Assembly: GCA_963783085.1 (NCBI GenBank)
Contig: CAWAMJ010000010.1
Location: 1-64,000, forward strand
Direction: 5' to 3'
Length of the DNA stretch: 64,000 nucleotides
Source of the DNA: CAVYUC01 sp963783085
GTDB lineage: Bacteria > Bacteroidota > Bacteroidia > Bacteroidales > Prolixibacteraceae
The notes beneath the pieces were generated by a model, which did no database searches, had not been told where the DNA came from, and saw only the letters and a program-made list of their open reading frames with translations. Numbering within the stretch: position 1 is the first letter of the stretch; every line of letters starts with the position of its first letter. Below are positions 44,298-53,975 of this stretch, piece after piece. The translations under genes and the position numbers were made by a program.

Positions 44298-44609
44298 ATG
44301 ATAGGTCGATTTTTCCATACGCCAAAAGCGAAACAATTTCATATTACTCCGCGGTTTTACGACCCCGACAGGGAAGAGCGCGAGGATCGCGAAAGAAGAA
44401 TAAAAGAAGAGCTCGGAATTTTCGAGGAGAAAAAAAATGATAACAAACCTTACCGGCCCAATATTAAAGGCCAGTTTAGGGTGATGCAGGGCGGACATTC
44501 AAAAACCACCGAGCAGGCACGAAGGAGTTCAAATACGCGTTTAATTATTCTGATTTTGATTTTGGCGCTTATTTTTTATTTATTCTTTTATTCTGATTTC
44601 CTGTCTTAG
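44298..44609 (+). CDS. Small tail-anchored membrane protein
   Basis: This 103-aa protein is highly charged (residues 1-80, with YDPDREEREDRERRIKEELGIFEEKK) and ends in one transmembrane helix (RLIILILILALIFYLFFYSDF). The ATG at 44298 is preferred over an in-frame TTG two codons upstream. It is the partner directly before mutL, and its stop TAG overlaps the mutL GTG by one base. Function unknown. Confidence 0.8.
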   Translation: MIGRFFHTPKAKQFHITPRFYDPDREEREDRERRIKEELGIFEEKKNDNKPYRPNIKGQFRVMQGGHSKTTEQARRSSNTRLIILILILALIFYLFFYSDFLS

Positions 44610-46444
44610 TGAATGATATTATACAATTACTACCCGATTCGGTAGCAAATCAAATAGCTGCAGGCGAAGTAATCCAACGCCCGGCTTCCGTGGTAAAGGA
44701 GTTGGTTGAAAATGCCCTGGATGCCGGCGCAACCGACATAACGGTGCACGTTAAAGATGCCGGAAAAACTTTAATACAGATAACAGATAATGGTTGCGGC
44801 ATGTCGCCCACCGATGCGCGAATGGCATTCGAAAGGCATGCTACATCGAAAATCAGTTCGGCAAACGATTTGTTTTGCATCCGGACCATGGGGTTTCGGG
44901 GTGAAGCGATGGCTTCCATCGCCGCCATTGCCGACGTGGAAGTAAAAACCAAACGTACAGAAGACGAGGTCGGAACGCTTATCCACATTATTGGTTCCGA
45001 GTTGCAGGTGCAGGAACCGGCAGCTTGTGCCAACGGAACGAATATCGCTGTAAAAAACCTGTTTTACAACGTGCCGGCCCGTCGTAAATTTCTGAAAAGT
45101 AATTCCGCCGAATTAAAACATATTATCAGCGAAATCCAGCGGGTGGCGCTTCCAAATCCGGAAATTAAATTCATGCTCTTTCACAACAATTCGCCGTTAT
45201 ACGAATTAATAAAGACCAACTCCCGCAAACGCGTGGTCGATGTTTTTGGTAAAAGTATCAACCAAAGCCTGGTGCCGGTTCAGGAAGAAACTTCGCTGGT
45301 GAAAATCACCGGTTTTACAGGATTGCCGAAATATGCCCGAAAAACCATGGGCGAGCAATATTTCTTCGTGAATAAACGGTATATGCGCAGCGCTTATTTT
45401 CATAAGGCGGTAATGCAGGCTTATGAAAAATTGCTCCCGGCCGACACTTTCCCGTCCTATTTTTTGTTTCTGGATATTGATCCGGCAGATATCGACATTA
45501 ATGTTCATCCCACAAAAACGGAGATAAAATTTGAAAACGACCAGGCAATCTGGCAGATCATACATGCAGCAATTCGCGAAACACTGGGAAAAAACAATGC
45601 GGTGCCTTCCATCGATTTCGACCAGAGCGGAAACATAGAGATTCCGGTTTTGAAAAAGGGGGGCGGACCGGTTGTGTTTCCTGAAATAAAAATTAACCGG
45701 GAATATAATCCGTTCGATAATGAAAATAAGGGAAGTTTTGCAGCGGCAGGAGCTTTTCACCGGGCAGATCCGGAACTGAAAAACTGGGAAGTTTTGTACG
45801 GTAGCCCAAAAACCGGCAAACAGGAACAGCTTCAATTTAGCGGAAGAGAACAGGAACGTACCGGTGCGGAAGAAATTTTCAGCGGGAAAAAGGTATTGCA
45901 ACTGAAGCAAAAGTACATTTTAACGCCGGTAAAATCCGGATTAATGGTCATCGACCAGAAAAGGGCACACGAACGTATTTTGTTTGAAAAATTTATGGTG
46001 GTCATGAAATCGGATTCCGTGGCAAGCCAGCAGCAACTTTTCCCGCAAACAATGGAGTTGAACCCTGCCGATGCCGAATTGCTGAAAAACATTCTGGACG
46101 ACCTGCTTTCGCTGGGGTTCGACATTCGGGAGTTCGGAAAAAATACGTTCATCATTAGCGGGACACCTGGGGTACTGGATGTGGCGTCACCTGAAATTAT
46201 CGTTGAAAAACTGCTGGAAGAATATAAACAATCGCCGGTTGATGCACGCAAAAAAGCCAAAGAACAGGTGGCTGTTTCGCTGGCAAAAGCGTCGGCGCTT
46301 GAATATGGAGCCGAGTTGAAAAAAGAGGAAATCGATCATTTGATCGATAATTTATTTGCATGTTCCGCTCCCAATTTTTCGCCGGAAGGAAAAAAAGTAT
46401 TGACGATTATTCCGCTCGATGAAATAGAAAAATCTTTTCAATAA
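44609..46444 (+). CDS. mutL: DNA mismatch repair protein MutL
   Basis: This 611-aa protein starts with IIQLLPDSVANQIAAGEVI. It has the GHKL ATPase motifs ELVENALDAGA, DNGCGMS and GFRGEAMASIAAI (residues 30-105), a transducer domain (NVPARRKFLKS, INVHPTKTEIKF) and a C-terminal dimerization domain. MutL couples MutS mismatch recognition to strand incision. The usual DQHA(x)2E(x)4E endonuclease signature reads DQKRAHERILFE here, with Lys for His; whether nuclease activity is kept is unclear. The start is GTG, overlapping the upstream stop by one base. Confidence 0.96.
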   Translation: MNDIIQLLPDSVANQIAAGEVIQRPASVVKELVENALDAGATDITVHVKDAGKTLIQITDNGCGMSPTDARMAFERHATSKISSANDLFCIRTMGFRGEAMASIAAIADVEVKTKRTEDEVGTLIHIIGSELQVQEPAACANGTNIAVKNLFYNVPARRKFLKSNSAELKHIISEIQRVALPNPEIKFMLFHNNSPLYELIKTNSRKRVVDVFGKSINQSLVPVQEETSLVKITGFTGLPKYARKTMGEQYFFVNKRYMRSAYFHKAVMQAYEKLLPADTFPSYFLFLDIDPADIDINVHPTKTEIKFENDQAIWQIIHAAIRETLGKNNAVPSIDFDQSGNIEIPVLKKGGGPVVFPEIKINREYNPFDNENKGSFAAAGAFHRADPELKNWEVLYGSPKTGKQEQLQFSGREQERTGAEEIFSGKKVLQLKQKYILTPVKSGLMVIDQKRAHERILFEKFMVVMKSDSVASQQQLFPQTMELNPADAELLKNILDDLLSLGFDIREFGKNTFIISGTPGVLDVASPEIIVEKLLEEYKQSPVDARKKAKEQVAVSLAKASALEYGAELKKEEIDHLIDNLFACSAPNFSPEGKKVLTIIPLDEIEKSFQ

Positions 46445-46522
46445 TGACAAGATGTCGTTATTTTTGAAGCTTTTATAAAATGGTCTGGCTATTGCTGGCA
46501 CCAAAACTAAAAAAATTAAGAT

Positions 46523-47260
46523 ATGAATTACAGGCCAATGATGGGGACGATACCGCCGGTTGTTAAAAACCTGATTATCGTAAATGTATTACTGCTTTTT
46601 GCAACGTATGTGCTGGAACGGGCAGGAATTAATTTATATACTTACCTTGGATTGTATTTTCCAGCCTCCGATAAATTCATGCCCCATCAGATATTTACCC
46701 ACATGTTCATGCACGGCGGCATTACCCACATTTTCTTTAATATGTTTGCTCTCTGGATGTTTGGGCGCGTGCTCGAAAACGTTTGGGGCCCTAAACGGTT
46801 TCTGGTCTTTTTTCTGGTAACCGGAATTGGGGCCGCCGCGCTGCACACCCTGGTTAATTATATCGAATACGAATCACTAATTTCAAAACTTTCTCCCGAA
46901 CAGGTAGCTTATGTAAAAGAAGTTGGATCGAACATCTGGGTTGAAGGGAAAAATTTTTCTGATCCGAACCTAAGCCAGTTGAACGTGTTGCTAAATACAC
47001 CGACAGTGGGCGCGTCCGGGGCAGTTTTTGGAATCCTGCTCGGGTTTGGGATGCTGTTTCCAAATACTCAGTTAATGCTTCTTTTTCCGCCTATTCCAAT
47101 TAAAGCAAAATATTTTGTAATCGGTTACGGCGCTTTGGAGTTGTACCTCGGGTTTACCCACCCCGGTAGCAACGTGGCGCATTTTGCACATTTGGGAGGC
47201 ATGTTGTTCGGTTTTATTTTGATCAAATACTGGAACCGGAATTCAAAGCATTTCTACTAA
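46523..47260 (+). CDS. Rhomboid-family intramembrane serine protease
   Basis: This 245-aa protein has six or more membrane segments. The catalytic dyad is visible: Ser in GASGAVFGILLGFG (about residue 165) and His in FAHLGGMLFGF (about 224). HMFMHGGITHIFFNMFALWMFG is the typical conserved second-helix region. An inserted loop of about 45 residues before GASG (EYESLISKLSPEQVAYVKEV) is common in Bacteroidota members. It is followed by a second rhomboid-like gene. Confidence 0.92.
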   Translation: MNYRPMMGTIPPVVKNLIIVNVLLLFATYVLERAGINLYTYLGLYFPASDKFMPHQIFTHMFMHGGITHIFFNMFALWMFGRVLENVWGPKRFLVFFLVTGIGAAALHTLVNYIEYESLISKLSPEQVAYVKEVGSNIWVEGKNFSDPNLSQLNVLLNTPTVGASGAVFGILLGFGMLFPNTQLMLLFPPIPIKAKYFVIGYGALELYLGFTHPGSNVAHFAHLGGMLFGFILIKYWNRNSKHFY

Positions 47261-47349
47261 GTAGCGAACGTATTATTTGAAACTAAATAAACAATTTCCG
47301 GTTTCGCGGGTATTTAAATCATGACACAGTTTAAAAGATTGTTCAGAAA

Positions 47350-48222
47350 ATGGATATTATAAGCGATATCAAACGTACGTTTAAAGAAGGATCGGTTCTT
47401 ACACGGCTCATTTATATCAATTTGGGAGTTTTTTTGCTGGTGAAACTTATTGCCGTGTTTTTCTATTTGTCCGGTCATCCATCTAACCTGCTGCAGTGGC
47501 TGGCACTTCCCGACGATTTAAACGAACTGGTTGTGAGGCCTTGGACACCTGTTACTTACATGTTTTTTCACGTTGGCTTTCTTCATCTGTTGTTCAATAT
47601 CCTGGGCTTGTACTGGTTTGGGCAATTATTTCTTTATCATTTTGAAGGAGAGAAATTACTGAGCGTTTATTTGCTGGGCGGCCTTGCCGGGGCATTTACC
47701 TACATATTGGCTTATAACATTTTCCCTGCATTCGATGCTGTAAGAGGATTGTTGCTGGGAGCAAGCGCTGCTGTTTTTGCGGTTTTGGTAGCCGTTTCCG
47801 TTTATGATCCCAACCGCGAAATCCACCTGTTTTTTATTGGCAGGTTTCCGTTGAAATACATTGCCATTTTTTATGTGGTTCTTTCAATTATCAGCATTGC
47901 GTCTTCAAACCCGGGGGGAAACCTGGCACACCTGGGCGGTGCGGCCTGGGGCTGGTTTTATATTTTCCAGTTACGCCGCGGGAAAGACTGGGGCGCCGGA
48001 ATCGGGAAACTTTTCGATAAAGCAGGCAAGGCGTTCAAAACTAAAAACCACATGAAGGTAACCTATAAACAACAACCGCCCCGCGATGATTACGAATACA
48101 ACCGCCAGCAAAACATCCGGCAGGAAGAAATTAACCGGATTCTGGAAAAAATAGCTAAATCGGGATATGAAAGCCTGACCAAAAAGGAAAAAGAAATTCT
48201 TTTTAAACAAGGAAGGAATTAG
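47350..48222 (+). CDS. Second rhomboid-family protein with variant active-site motif
   Basis: This 290-aa paralogue has the rhomboid fold (MFFHVGFLHLLFNILGLYWFG, GGNLAHLGGAAWGWFY). GxSG is GASA here (LLGASAAVFAVLVA), so the Ser is kept but the oxyanion-loop Gly is not. The His of AHLGG is present. It may be a weak protease or a non-proteolytic member. A hydrophilic C-terminal tail of about 80 residues (YKQQPPRDDYEYNRQQN... ESLTKKEKEILFKQ) is unusual and looks like a binding element. Ends 24 bases before the convergent YihY gene. Confidence 0.88.
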   Translation: MDIISDIKRTFKEGSVLTRLIYINLGVFLLVKLIAVFFYLSGHPSNLLQWLALPDDLNELVVRPWTPVTYMFFHVGFLHLLFNILGLYWFGQLFLYHFEGEKLLSVYLLGGLAGAFTYILAYNIFPAFDAVRGLLLGASAAVFAVLVAVSVYDPNREIHLFFIGRFPLKYIAIFYVVLSIISIASSNPGGNLAHLGGAAWGWFYIFQLRRGKDWGAGIGKLFDKAGKAFKTKNHMKVTYKQQPPRDDYEYNRQQNIRQEEINRILEKIAKSGYESLTKKEKEILFKQGRN

Positions 48223-48246
48223 GTTTTTTGGACCCGCGCCGGTTTG

Positions 48247-49227
48247 TTACATCGGCGGCTCTTTTATGTCGCCATCTTCGGTACGAAGGGCGTTTTTATT
48301 ATCTTCTTTTTCGCTGTGGGCCTGGTAGATGCTGGCGTTTAATTCAAATCCGACCAGCAAAATCAATGACATTAAGTACAACATAAACAAAATGATCAAT
48401 AACGTTCCAATGGAACCGTACAGCTTGTTGTACTGGCTGAAATTGTTGATGTAATAGGAAAAGCCAAGCAATGCGATGATGCTGAGCGCTGTAGCTAGTG
48501 TTCCCCCTGCCGAAATAAACCGCCATTTTGTTTTCTTCGCCGGCGCCATGTAATAAAGGAAGGAATATGCAAAAAAGAAAAGAAGGACAATCACAATCCA
48601 TTTGCCGGTTACCAGCAGAAAAATCAGGAAGTTATCCTGTAAAATATTATTTTTTTCAAAATAGGTGGTCAGGAGCTGACCGCCGGTTAAAAGTGCGACT
48701 GCCGTTGTTAGTAATGCGGCCAGAATAAAGAGCAAAACAATGGCAGCCAACCGCTGGCTTAACCATGAACGGCGGTTAATACTGTGGATGGTTGCATCGA
48801 AAGCGCTCATCATCGATGCCAAACCGTTTGTCGAAAAAATCAGTGCCATAAAAAAACCAAGAGATAACAAGCCTCCCCGCGGTTGTAAAACAATATCGCT
48901 CACCGTTTCCTCAATGGTGTCGAACGTGCTGGGCGGCACCAGTTGCTGGATGATCAAATAAAGGTCGGTCTGGAAATTTTCGATCGGTATGTATGGGATT
49001 AGGGTAAACAGAAAGATGATGAACGGGAACAAAGCAATGAAAAATGAAAAAGCAATCGCGGAAGCGCGTGTGGTTATCGATCCGTCGACAATGCTCCTCC
49101 AGAAAAACAGGGCCACATCGTATAACGGCACTCCGTCAAAAAAAGGTAACGAAATCTTTTCAGCATGGCTTATTAAACCTTCCCACCATTTTCTAACGCG
49201 GCTTACGTTCATTAAACCGTTCATCAT
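48247..49227 (-). CDS. YihY/virulence factor BrkB family membrane protein
   Basis: This 326-aa protein has about six transmembrane segments and the typical YihY core (ITTRASAIAFSFFIALFPFIIFLFTLIPYI; LLSLGFFMALIFSTNGLASMMSAFDATIH; SIGTLLIILFMLYLMSLILLVGFELNA). The family was once called RNase BN but is now considered a transporter-like or envelope protein. An acidic C-terminal tail follows. It begins 4 bp after the end of the DUF4783 gene, so the two form a minus-strand unit. Confidence 0.9.
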   Translation of the reverse strand: MMNGLMNVSRVRKWWEGLISHAEKISLPFFDGVPLYDVALFFWRSIVDGSITTRASAIAFSFFIALFPFIIFLFTLIPYIPIENFQTDLYLIIQQLVPPSTFDTIEETVSDIVLQPRGGLLSLGFFMALIFSTNGLASMMSAFDATIHSINRRSWLSQRLAAIVLLFILAALLTTAVALLTGGQLLTTYFEKNNILQDNFLIFLLVTGKWIVIVLLFFFAYSFLYYMAPAKKTKWRFISAGGTLATALSIIALLGFSYYINNFSQYNKLYGSIGTLLIILFMLYLMSLILLVGFELNASIYQAHSEKEDNKNALRTEDGDIKEPPM

Positions 49228-49231
49228 AAAA

Positions 49232-49630
49232 TCACTGTTGTTTTTCTATTCTGAGTTGATGGATGTATTCCTTTCCTTCTTTCTGTTTTAAAAGGAAATA
49301 AACCCTGAATTTGCCCCCCTTTGTTCCCAGCTTCCCGATAACATATTTGGCGCCTTCTTTTCCTCCCTGATGGATAACCGTAAAACTCTCGGGTTGGTAA
49401 TTGCTGAAAAAATTATTGACAATTTGCTGCGCCTGCGCCTTGCTGTATACGTTTTCATTATCGAGTACTACCAGTTCAACATTCTGATTGAAATATTCAG
49501 AAAGTACTTTTGCATTCCCCGACTTAAGGCTCAGAATGATTTCATCGGGTACCTGTGCTTTCGTGGAATTGAATCCGGCGGCCAGTATTACAATAAGAAA
49601 AATGTTTAATGCTACTTTATTTAATGGCAT
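49232..49630 (-). CDS. Secreted DUF4783 protein
   Basis: This protein of about 132 aa has a signal peptide (NKVALNIFLIVILAAGFNSTKAQ) and a single NTF2-like domain of the DUF4783 family (LKSGNAKVLSEYFNQNVELVVLDNENVYSKAQAQQIVNNFFSNY, KLGTKGGKFRVYFLLKQKEGKEYIHQLRIEK). An ATG at 49663 would also open the frame, but the ATG at 49630 gives a normal signal peptide. The upstream region is shared with the divergent rlmH gene. Confidence 0.85.
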   Translation of the reverse strand: MPLNKVALNIFLIVILAAGFNSTKAQVPDEIILSLKSGNAKVLSEYFNQNVELVVLDNENVYSKAQAQQIVNNFFSNYQPESFTVIHQGGKEGAKYVIGKLGTKGGKFRVYFLLKQKEGKEYIHQLRIEKQQ

Positions 49631-49696
49631 GTTTTTCTTTTTTATTCTTAGACGCCCGTGCAATTACAAAAACTATGCAAAAACACTTTTAAAGCC

Positions 49697-49704
49697 TAAA
49701 TTTG
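49697..49704 (+). promoter_or_regulatory. Probable -7 promoter element of rlmH
   Basis: TAAATTTG matches TAnnTTTG and lies 36 bases before the rlmH ATG, in the gap between divergent genes. Confidence 0.5.
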
Positions 49705-49739
49705 ACTGTAAATTTAAAAATTAAAATTCAATGTAAAGG

Positions 49740-50213
49740 ATGAAAATCACATTATTGGTTATTGGCAAAACTGACGAACCATTTATTCAGGACGGAATAA
49801 AAAAGTATAGCAAGCGGCTGAAACACTACGTACCCTTCGATTTGGAAATTATTAACGACATAAAAAAAACCAAAAATACGACCATTGATCAGCAACAAAT
49901 AAAAGAAGGGCAGCTTATTCTTTCGAAATTTGGGCCAGGAAAAGAAATTCATTTATTCGATGAACAGGGTGAAATGTATTCTTCCCGCGGTTTTGCAGGT
50001 TTTCTGGAGAAAAAAATGGTAAGCGGTTTAAAGGAACTTGTGCTGGTTATTGGCGGACCGTATGGTTTTTCCGAAGACGTTAAACAAAAAGCCGCATCGC
50101 AAATTTCTTTGTCGAAGATGACCTTTTCACATCAATTGGCGCGACTTTTGTGTGTCGAACAAATCTACCGTGCATTTACCATTATAAAGGGAGAACCATA
50201 TCATCACGACTAA
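49740..50213 (+). CDS. rlmH: 23S rRNA pseudouridine-1915 N3-methyltransferase
   Basis: This 157-aa SPOUT-family protein has the family's start (MKITLLVIGKTDEPFIQDGI), SAM-binding LVIGGPYGFSEDV and the C-terminal knot region SKMTFSHQLARLLCVEQIYRAFTIIKGEPYHH. The length is as expected for RlmH. It methylates pseudouridine 1915 in helix 69 of 23S rRNA. The large histidine kinase gene follows after three bases. Confidence 0.96.
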   Translation: MKITLLVIGKTDEPFIQDGIKKYSKRLKHYVPFDLEIINDIKKTKNTTIDQQQIKEGQLILSKFGPGKEIHLFDEQGEMYSSRGFAGFLEKKMVSGLKELVLVIGGPYGFSEDVKQKAASQISLSKMTFSHQLARLLCVEQIYRAFTIIKGEPYHHD

Positions 50214-50216
50214 CAG

Positions 50217-53200
50217 ATGTTTTCAAAACTGAATAAATATACATTTCTGTTTACAGCCCTTACCTTCTTTGTTGTTGCTGCAATAATTGAAAACAGCCTG
50301 CTGCGGAAACATCCGGAATCCTATTTAATTGAAGAGTTTCAGCAAAAATTAAACGCAAACGAACAGCAGCTTTCCGCAAAGCTCGGGCACATTGCAGCCG
50401 TAATTTCTTCCGATGAATTTGATGGAAACCTTTCGCGATTTTTCAAGGAAAGCAATCTGTTGCTGAAAGAAGAAGGAATCGGATTTCTGGTATACCAGGA
50501 CGGGGAACTTAGTTATTGGTCTGAACGCTCTATTTCTTTTTACGATAACGAAAACCAGATGCCGGTGCAGGAAGGCCTGGTACAGTTGCCCAATGGTTAT
50601 TACATCGCAAAAAAAGCAGAAACCGATAAGTTTCACATTTATGGATTGCTTCTGCTGAAATACAATTACAGATACGAAAATAAGTACCTGAAAAACAATT
50701 TTTTCGAAGCGTATAATCTTCCGGATGAATATAAAATCGTAAAACAAAAACTCGATTCAACCACACCAATATTCGATTCCGACGGAAATTATTTGTTCTC
50801 AGTAAAACCAGGCGGCGATTATTTATGCACCACGCGCCAACTTTATTTACCTGGAATTCTGTACCTCGCAGGATTGATTTTTCTGTTGTATTATTTCCGG
50901 CGCGAATTCGTTGAATCGCCGGCTTCATTTTCAGTCAGGATGCTTGGCCTCGCTACAGCGCTGTTTTTGGTCTATTGGCTTCATTTGATTTTTCAGATTC
51001 CAAAGGTGTTTTTCTACCTCCGTTTTTTTAGTCCCGAATATTTTGCCCTGAGCAACTGGTTGCCTTCATTAGGCGATTTTTTCCTTTTCGCACTGTTTTT
51101 TCTTTTCTGGATGTACAATTTTGGGAAAGGCATCAACATCCCGAACATGGAAAGAGATTCGTTGTTGCCCCGAAAACTGATAATAGCTCTGTTACTGCTG
51201 TTTTCAGGTTTTATGTATTTGGTTGCCAATTATTACATTGAAAAGCTGATTTTTAATTCCACCATTTCCTTTTCGCTGAATAAAATCATCGAAGTTTCGG
51301 CCAGAACCGGTATCGGGGTTTTCTCCATTGGTTTGTTTTTGCTGGGCAATCTTTATTTTACAGTGAAAGTTGTTGATGAAACCCGGCACGATTACAACTT
51401 GCTGGAACTGATTTCAATTGTGGCCGGCGTAGTACTGTTCCTGGGTGTGGCACAGGTTTTATCAGTCGGTCGCGCCGACTATGAAGCACTGCTGATGTAT
51501 GCCGTTGCCTGCCTGCTGGCTTCAATGTTCAGTAAAAATTACCTGCAGAAATTTACGCTCAGCTACCTGATCATTTTTGTGTCAATGGCTTCGCTCTATT
51601 CGCTCCAGGTAATTTACCGTACCACCAGTCAGAAAGAACGCGAACATCAAAAACTGCTGGCGGTTACGCTGGTTGCCGATCGCGATCCCACGGCTGAAGT
51701 TTTTCTTTCTGAAATACAGGAGGAAATCAACAAGGACTCCGTTATTCCGAAACTGCTGATCGGAGATGAACAAAAGACGAAAGATTATATTATCCAGACC
51801 TATTTTAGCGGATATTTCAGAAGGTACGATGCCCGGGTGTTTATTTGTTCCGGCGCCGATAGTTTATATATTGAAATGGAAGACCGCATGGCGCCCTGTT
51901 ATCCGTTTTTCGATAATATGATAAAATTACAGGGCGATACAATTCCGGGGACACATTTCTTTTTTATGTACAACATGAATGGTCAGATTTCGTACACCGG
52001 AAAACTTCATTATCCGCTGACTACCGAATCGCAGGGCGCTTCTATTTATATCGAATTGAATTCCGACCTGATGTTTGAAGGCATTGGCTTCCCGGAGTTA
52101 CTGATTGACAAGTCGATGGTTAAACCCGAAGATTATAAAAAATTCAATTTTGCAAAATATTACGGCGGAGAGTTAACCGATAAACACGGCGATTACAACT
52201 ACAACTTTTACGTAGATACCTATATTTCGTCTGATAACGAATTTCAGTATAAAAAATGGGATGGACTGGAGCATTTGATTTACCGTACACCTGATGATAA
52301 TTTTGTGATTGTTTCCCGCGAAATGTTCACATTTATCGACTATTTAATTTCTTTCCCCTACCTGTTTGTGTTCTATTTTTTATCGGTGCTGGTATTTTTA
52401 CTTATCGGAAACCGCTCCATCCGGAAACGTCCGGTTACTTTCGATTTGAAATTCAGGATACAGGCGGCTATCATTTCCATTGTTTTTGTTTCGTTGCTGG
52501 TGGTTGCTGCGGCAACAATCTGGTACAATGTGCGGGAGTACAAGGAAAAACATCAGAACGATTTGAATGAAAAAATGAAGTCGATAGCAGAGGAAATCGA
52601 CATGCGGTTGAACGACGTTCCTGATATTAATTACGATTTGGAATGGCTGCATGAGGAATTGATAAGATTATCAAACATATTCCGTACAGATGTCAATATT
52701 TATGGTAACAATGGCGATTTAATTGCTTCATCGCGGTCAGAAATATTTAACCGCGGCCTCATTTCCACGCGAATGAATGCCAAGGCATATTATGAAATTT
52801 TCGAGAACTTTCAGATTAGTTATTTTCAACCCGAAAAAATAGGTGAATTGTCGTATTTGTCGGCTTATCGTCCAATCATCAACAATAAGGGAAATTACCT
52901 TGGTGTTATCAATCTTCCGTATTTTATAAAGCAGGACAAATACAGCCAGGAGCTTTCAACGATAATTGTGGCTTTTATAAATTTATACGTATTGCTGCTG
53001 TTGGCCAGTATCATTCTGGCAGTATTTATTGCCAATCAAATTACGCGTCCGCTGGTAGTGATTCAGGAAAACCTGCGGAAAATAGAATTGGGAAAACGAA
53101 ACGAACCTATCCGTTATACCCGGAAAGATGAAATTGGAAGCCTGGTAAAAGAATACAATAAAAAAGTGGACGAACTGGCTGTGAGCGCTGAATTGCTTGC

Positions 53201-53897
53201 ACGTTCCGAACGTGAATCAGCCTGGCGTGAAATGGCCAAACAAATTGCGCATGAAATAAAGAATCCGCTAACACCTATGAAACTAAACATCCAGCAACTG
53301 CAGCGGGCAAAATTGAGCGGTGAAAATGATGATAAATTCCTTGAGCGGGTAACATCAACACTAATCGAGCAAATCGACAATCTTTCAAATATTGCTACTG
53401 AATTTTCCAATTTTGCGAAAATACCCACTGCCCGGAATCAGGTGTTCAACCTTTCCGCCCAGTTGCAAAAAGTTATCGATTTGTTCGACACGCATAGCAG
53501 GGTAGGAATCGAGTTTCATTCCAACGGATTGGAATATATGGATGTAAATGCCGATCGCGAGCAGCTTTCCAGGGCCATCATCAACCTGGTGAAAAATGGC
53601 ATTCAATCCATTCCGGAAAACCGGAAAAACGGGTGCATAAAGATCGACCTCGACCGCCGCGATCACATGGCGGTAATTGCAGTTTCGGATAACGGCTCGG
53701 GAATTCCCGTTGATTTGCGCGACAAGCTTTTCAGCCCCAGTTTTACCACCAAATCGAGCGGAATGGGCCTCGGGCTGGCCATTGTAAAAAATATTGTTGA
53801 GAACTTCTCCGGAACCATCTGGTTCGAAACGGAGATGGGAAAGGGAACTACATTCTACCTGGAAATTCCTGTTTATGAGAAAGCTGAAAATCAGTAA
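50217..53897 (+). CDS. Large NtrY-like membrane sensor histidine kinase
   Basis: This 1226-aa protein has an N-terminal transmembrane helix, a periplasmic segment (about 30-215), a block of seven or so membrane helices (about 220-480), another extracytoplasmic region (490-710), a helix near 715, a second sensor region, and a final helix (about 915-935, LYVLLLLASIILAVFIANQI). HAMP (TRPLVVIQENLRKIELGKR), the HisKA box with His in KQIAHEIKNPLTPMKLN (about 1012) and an HATPase domain (NLVKNGIQSIP, DNGSGIP, SPSFTTKSSGMGLGLAIVKNIVE) follow. The His-box is NtrY-type. No response regulator gene adjoins it, so its partner is elsewhere. It appears co-transcribed with rlmH. Confidence 0.92.
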   Translation: MFSKLNKYTFLFTALTFFVVAAIIENSLLRKHPESYLIEEFQQKLNANEQQLSAKLGHIAAVISSDEFDGNLSRFFKESNLLLKEEGIGFLVYQDGELSYWSERSISFYDNENQMPVQEGLVQLPNGYYIAKKAETDKFHIYGLLLLKYNYRYENKYLKNNFFEAYNLPDEYKIVKQKLDSTTPIFDSDGNYLFSVKPGGDYLCTTRQLYLPGILYLAGLIFLLYYFRREFVESPASFSVRMLGLATALFLVYWLHLIFQIPKVFFYLRFFSPEYFALSNWLPSLGDFFLFALFFLFWMYNFGKGINIPNMERDSLLPRKLIIALLLLFSGFMYLVANYYIEKLIFNSTISFSLNKIIEVSARTGIGVFSIGLFLLGNLYFTVKVVDETRHDYNLLELISIVAGVVLFLGVAQVLSVGRADYEALLMYAVACLLASMFSKNYLQKFTLSYLIIFVSMASLYSLQVIYRTTSQKEREHQKLLAVTLVADRDPTAEVFLSEIQEEINKDSVIPKLLIGDEQKTKDYIIQTYFSGYFRRYDARVFICSGADSLYIEMEDRMAPCYPFFDNMIKLQGDTIPGTHFFFMYNMNGQISYTGKLHYPLTTESQGASIYIELNSDLMFEGIGFPELLIDKSMVKPEDYKKFNFAKYYGGELTDKHGDYNYNFYVDTYISSDNEFQYKKWDGLEHLIYRTPDDNFVIVSREMFTFIDYLISFPYLFVFYFLSVLVFLLIGNRSIRKRPVTFDLKFRIQAAIISIVFVSLLVVAAATIWYNVREYKEKHQNDLNEKMKSIAEEIDMRLNDVPDINYDLEWLHEELIRLSNIFRTDVNIYGNNGDLIASSRSEIFNRGLISTRMNAKAYYEIFENFQISYFQPEKIGELSYLSAYRPIINNKGNYLGVINLPYFIKQDKYSQELSTIIVAFINLYVLLLLASIILAVFIANQITRPLVVIQENLRKIELGKRNEPIRYTRKDEIGSLVKEYNKKVDELAVSAELLARSERESAWREMAKQIAHEIKNPLTPMKLNIQQLQRAKLSGENDDKFLERVTSTLIEQIDNLSNIATEFSNFAKIPTARNQVFNLSAQLQKVIDLFDTHSRVGIEFHSNGLEYMDVNADREQLSRAIINLVKNGIQSIPENRKNGCIKIDLDRRDHMAVIAVSDNGSGIPVDLRDKLFSPSFTTKSSGMGLGLAIVKNIVENFSGTIWFETEMGKGTTFYLEIPVYEKAENQ

Positions 53898-53975
53898 TCT
53901 TCTTGTCCGATTCGAAGAAATCTCTTATTCTTGTATTGCTTATTTCTAATAATTACATCTTCTAATTGATTGATT

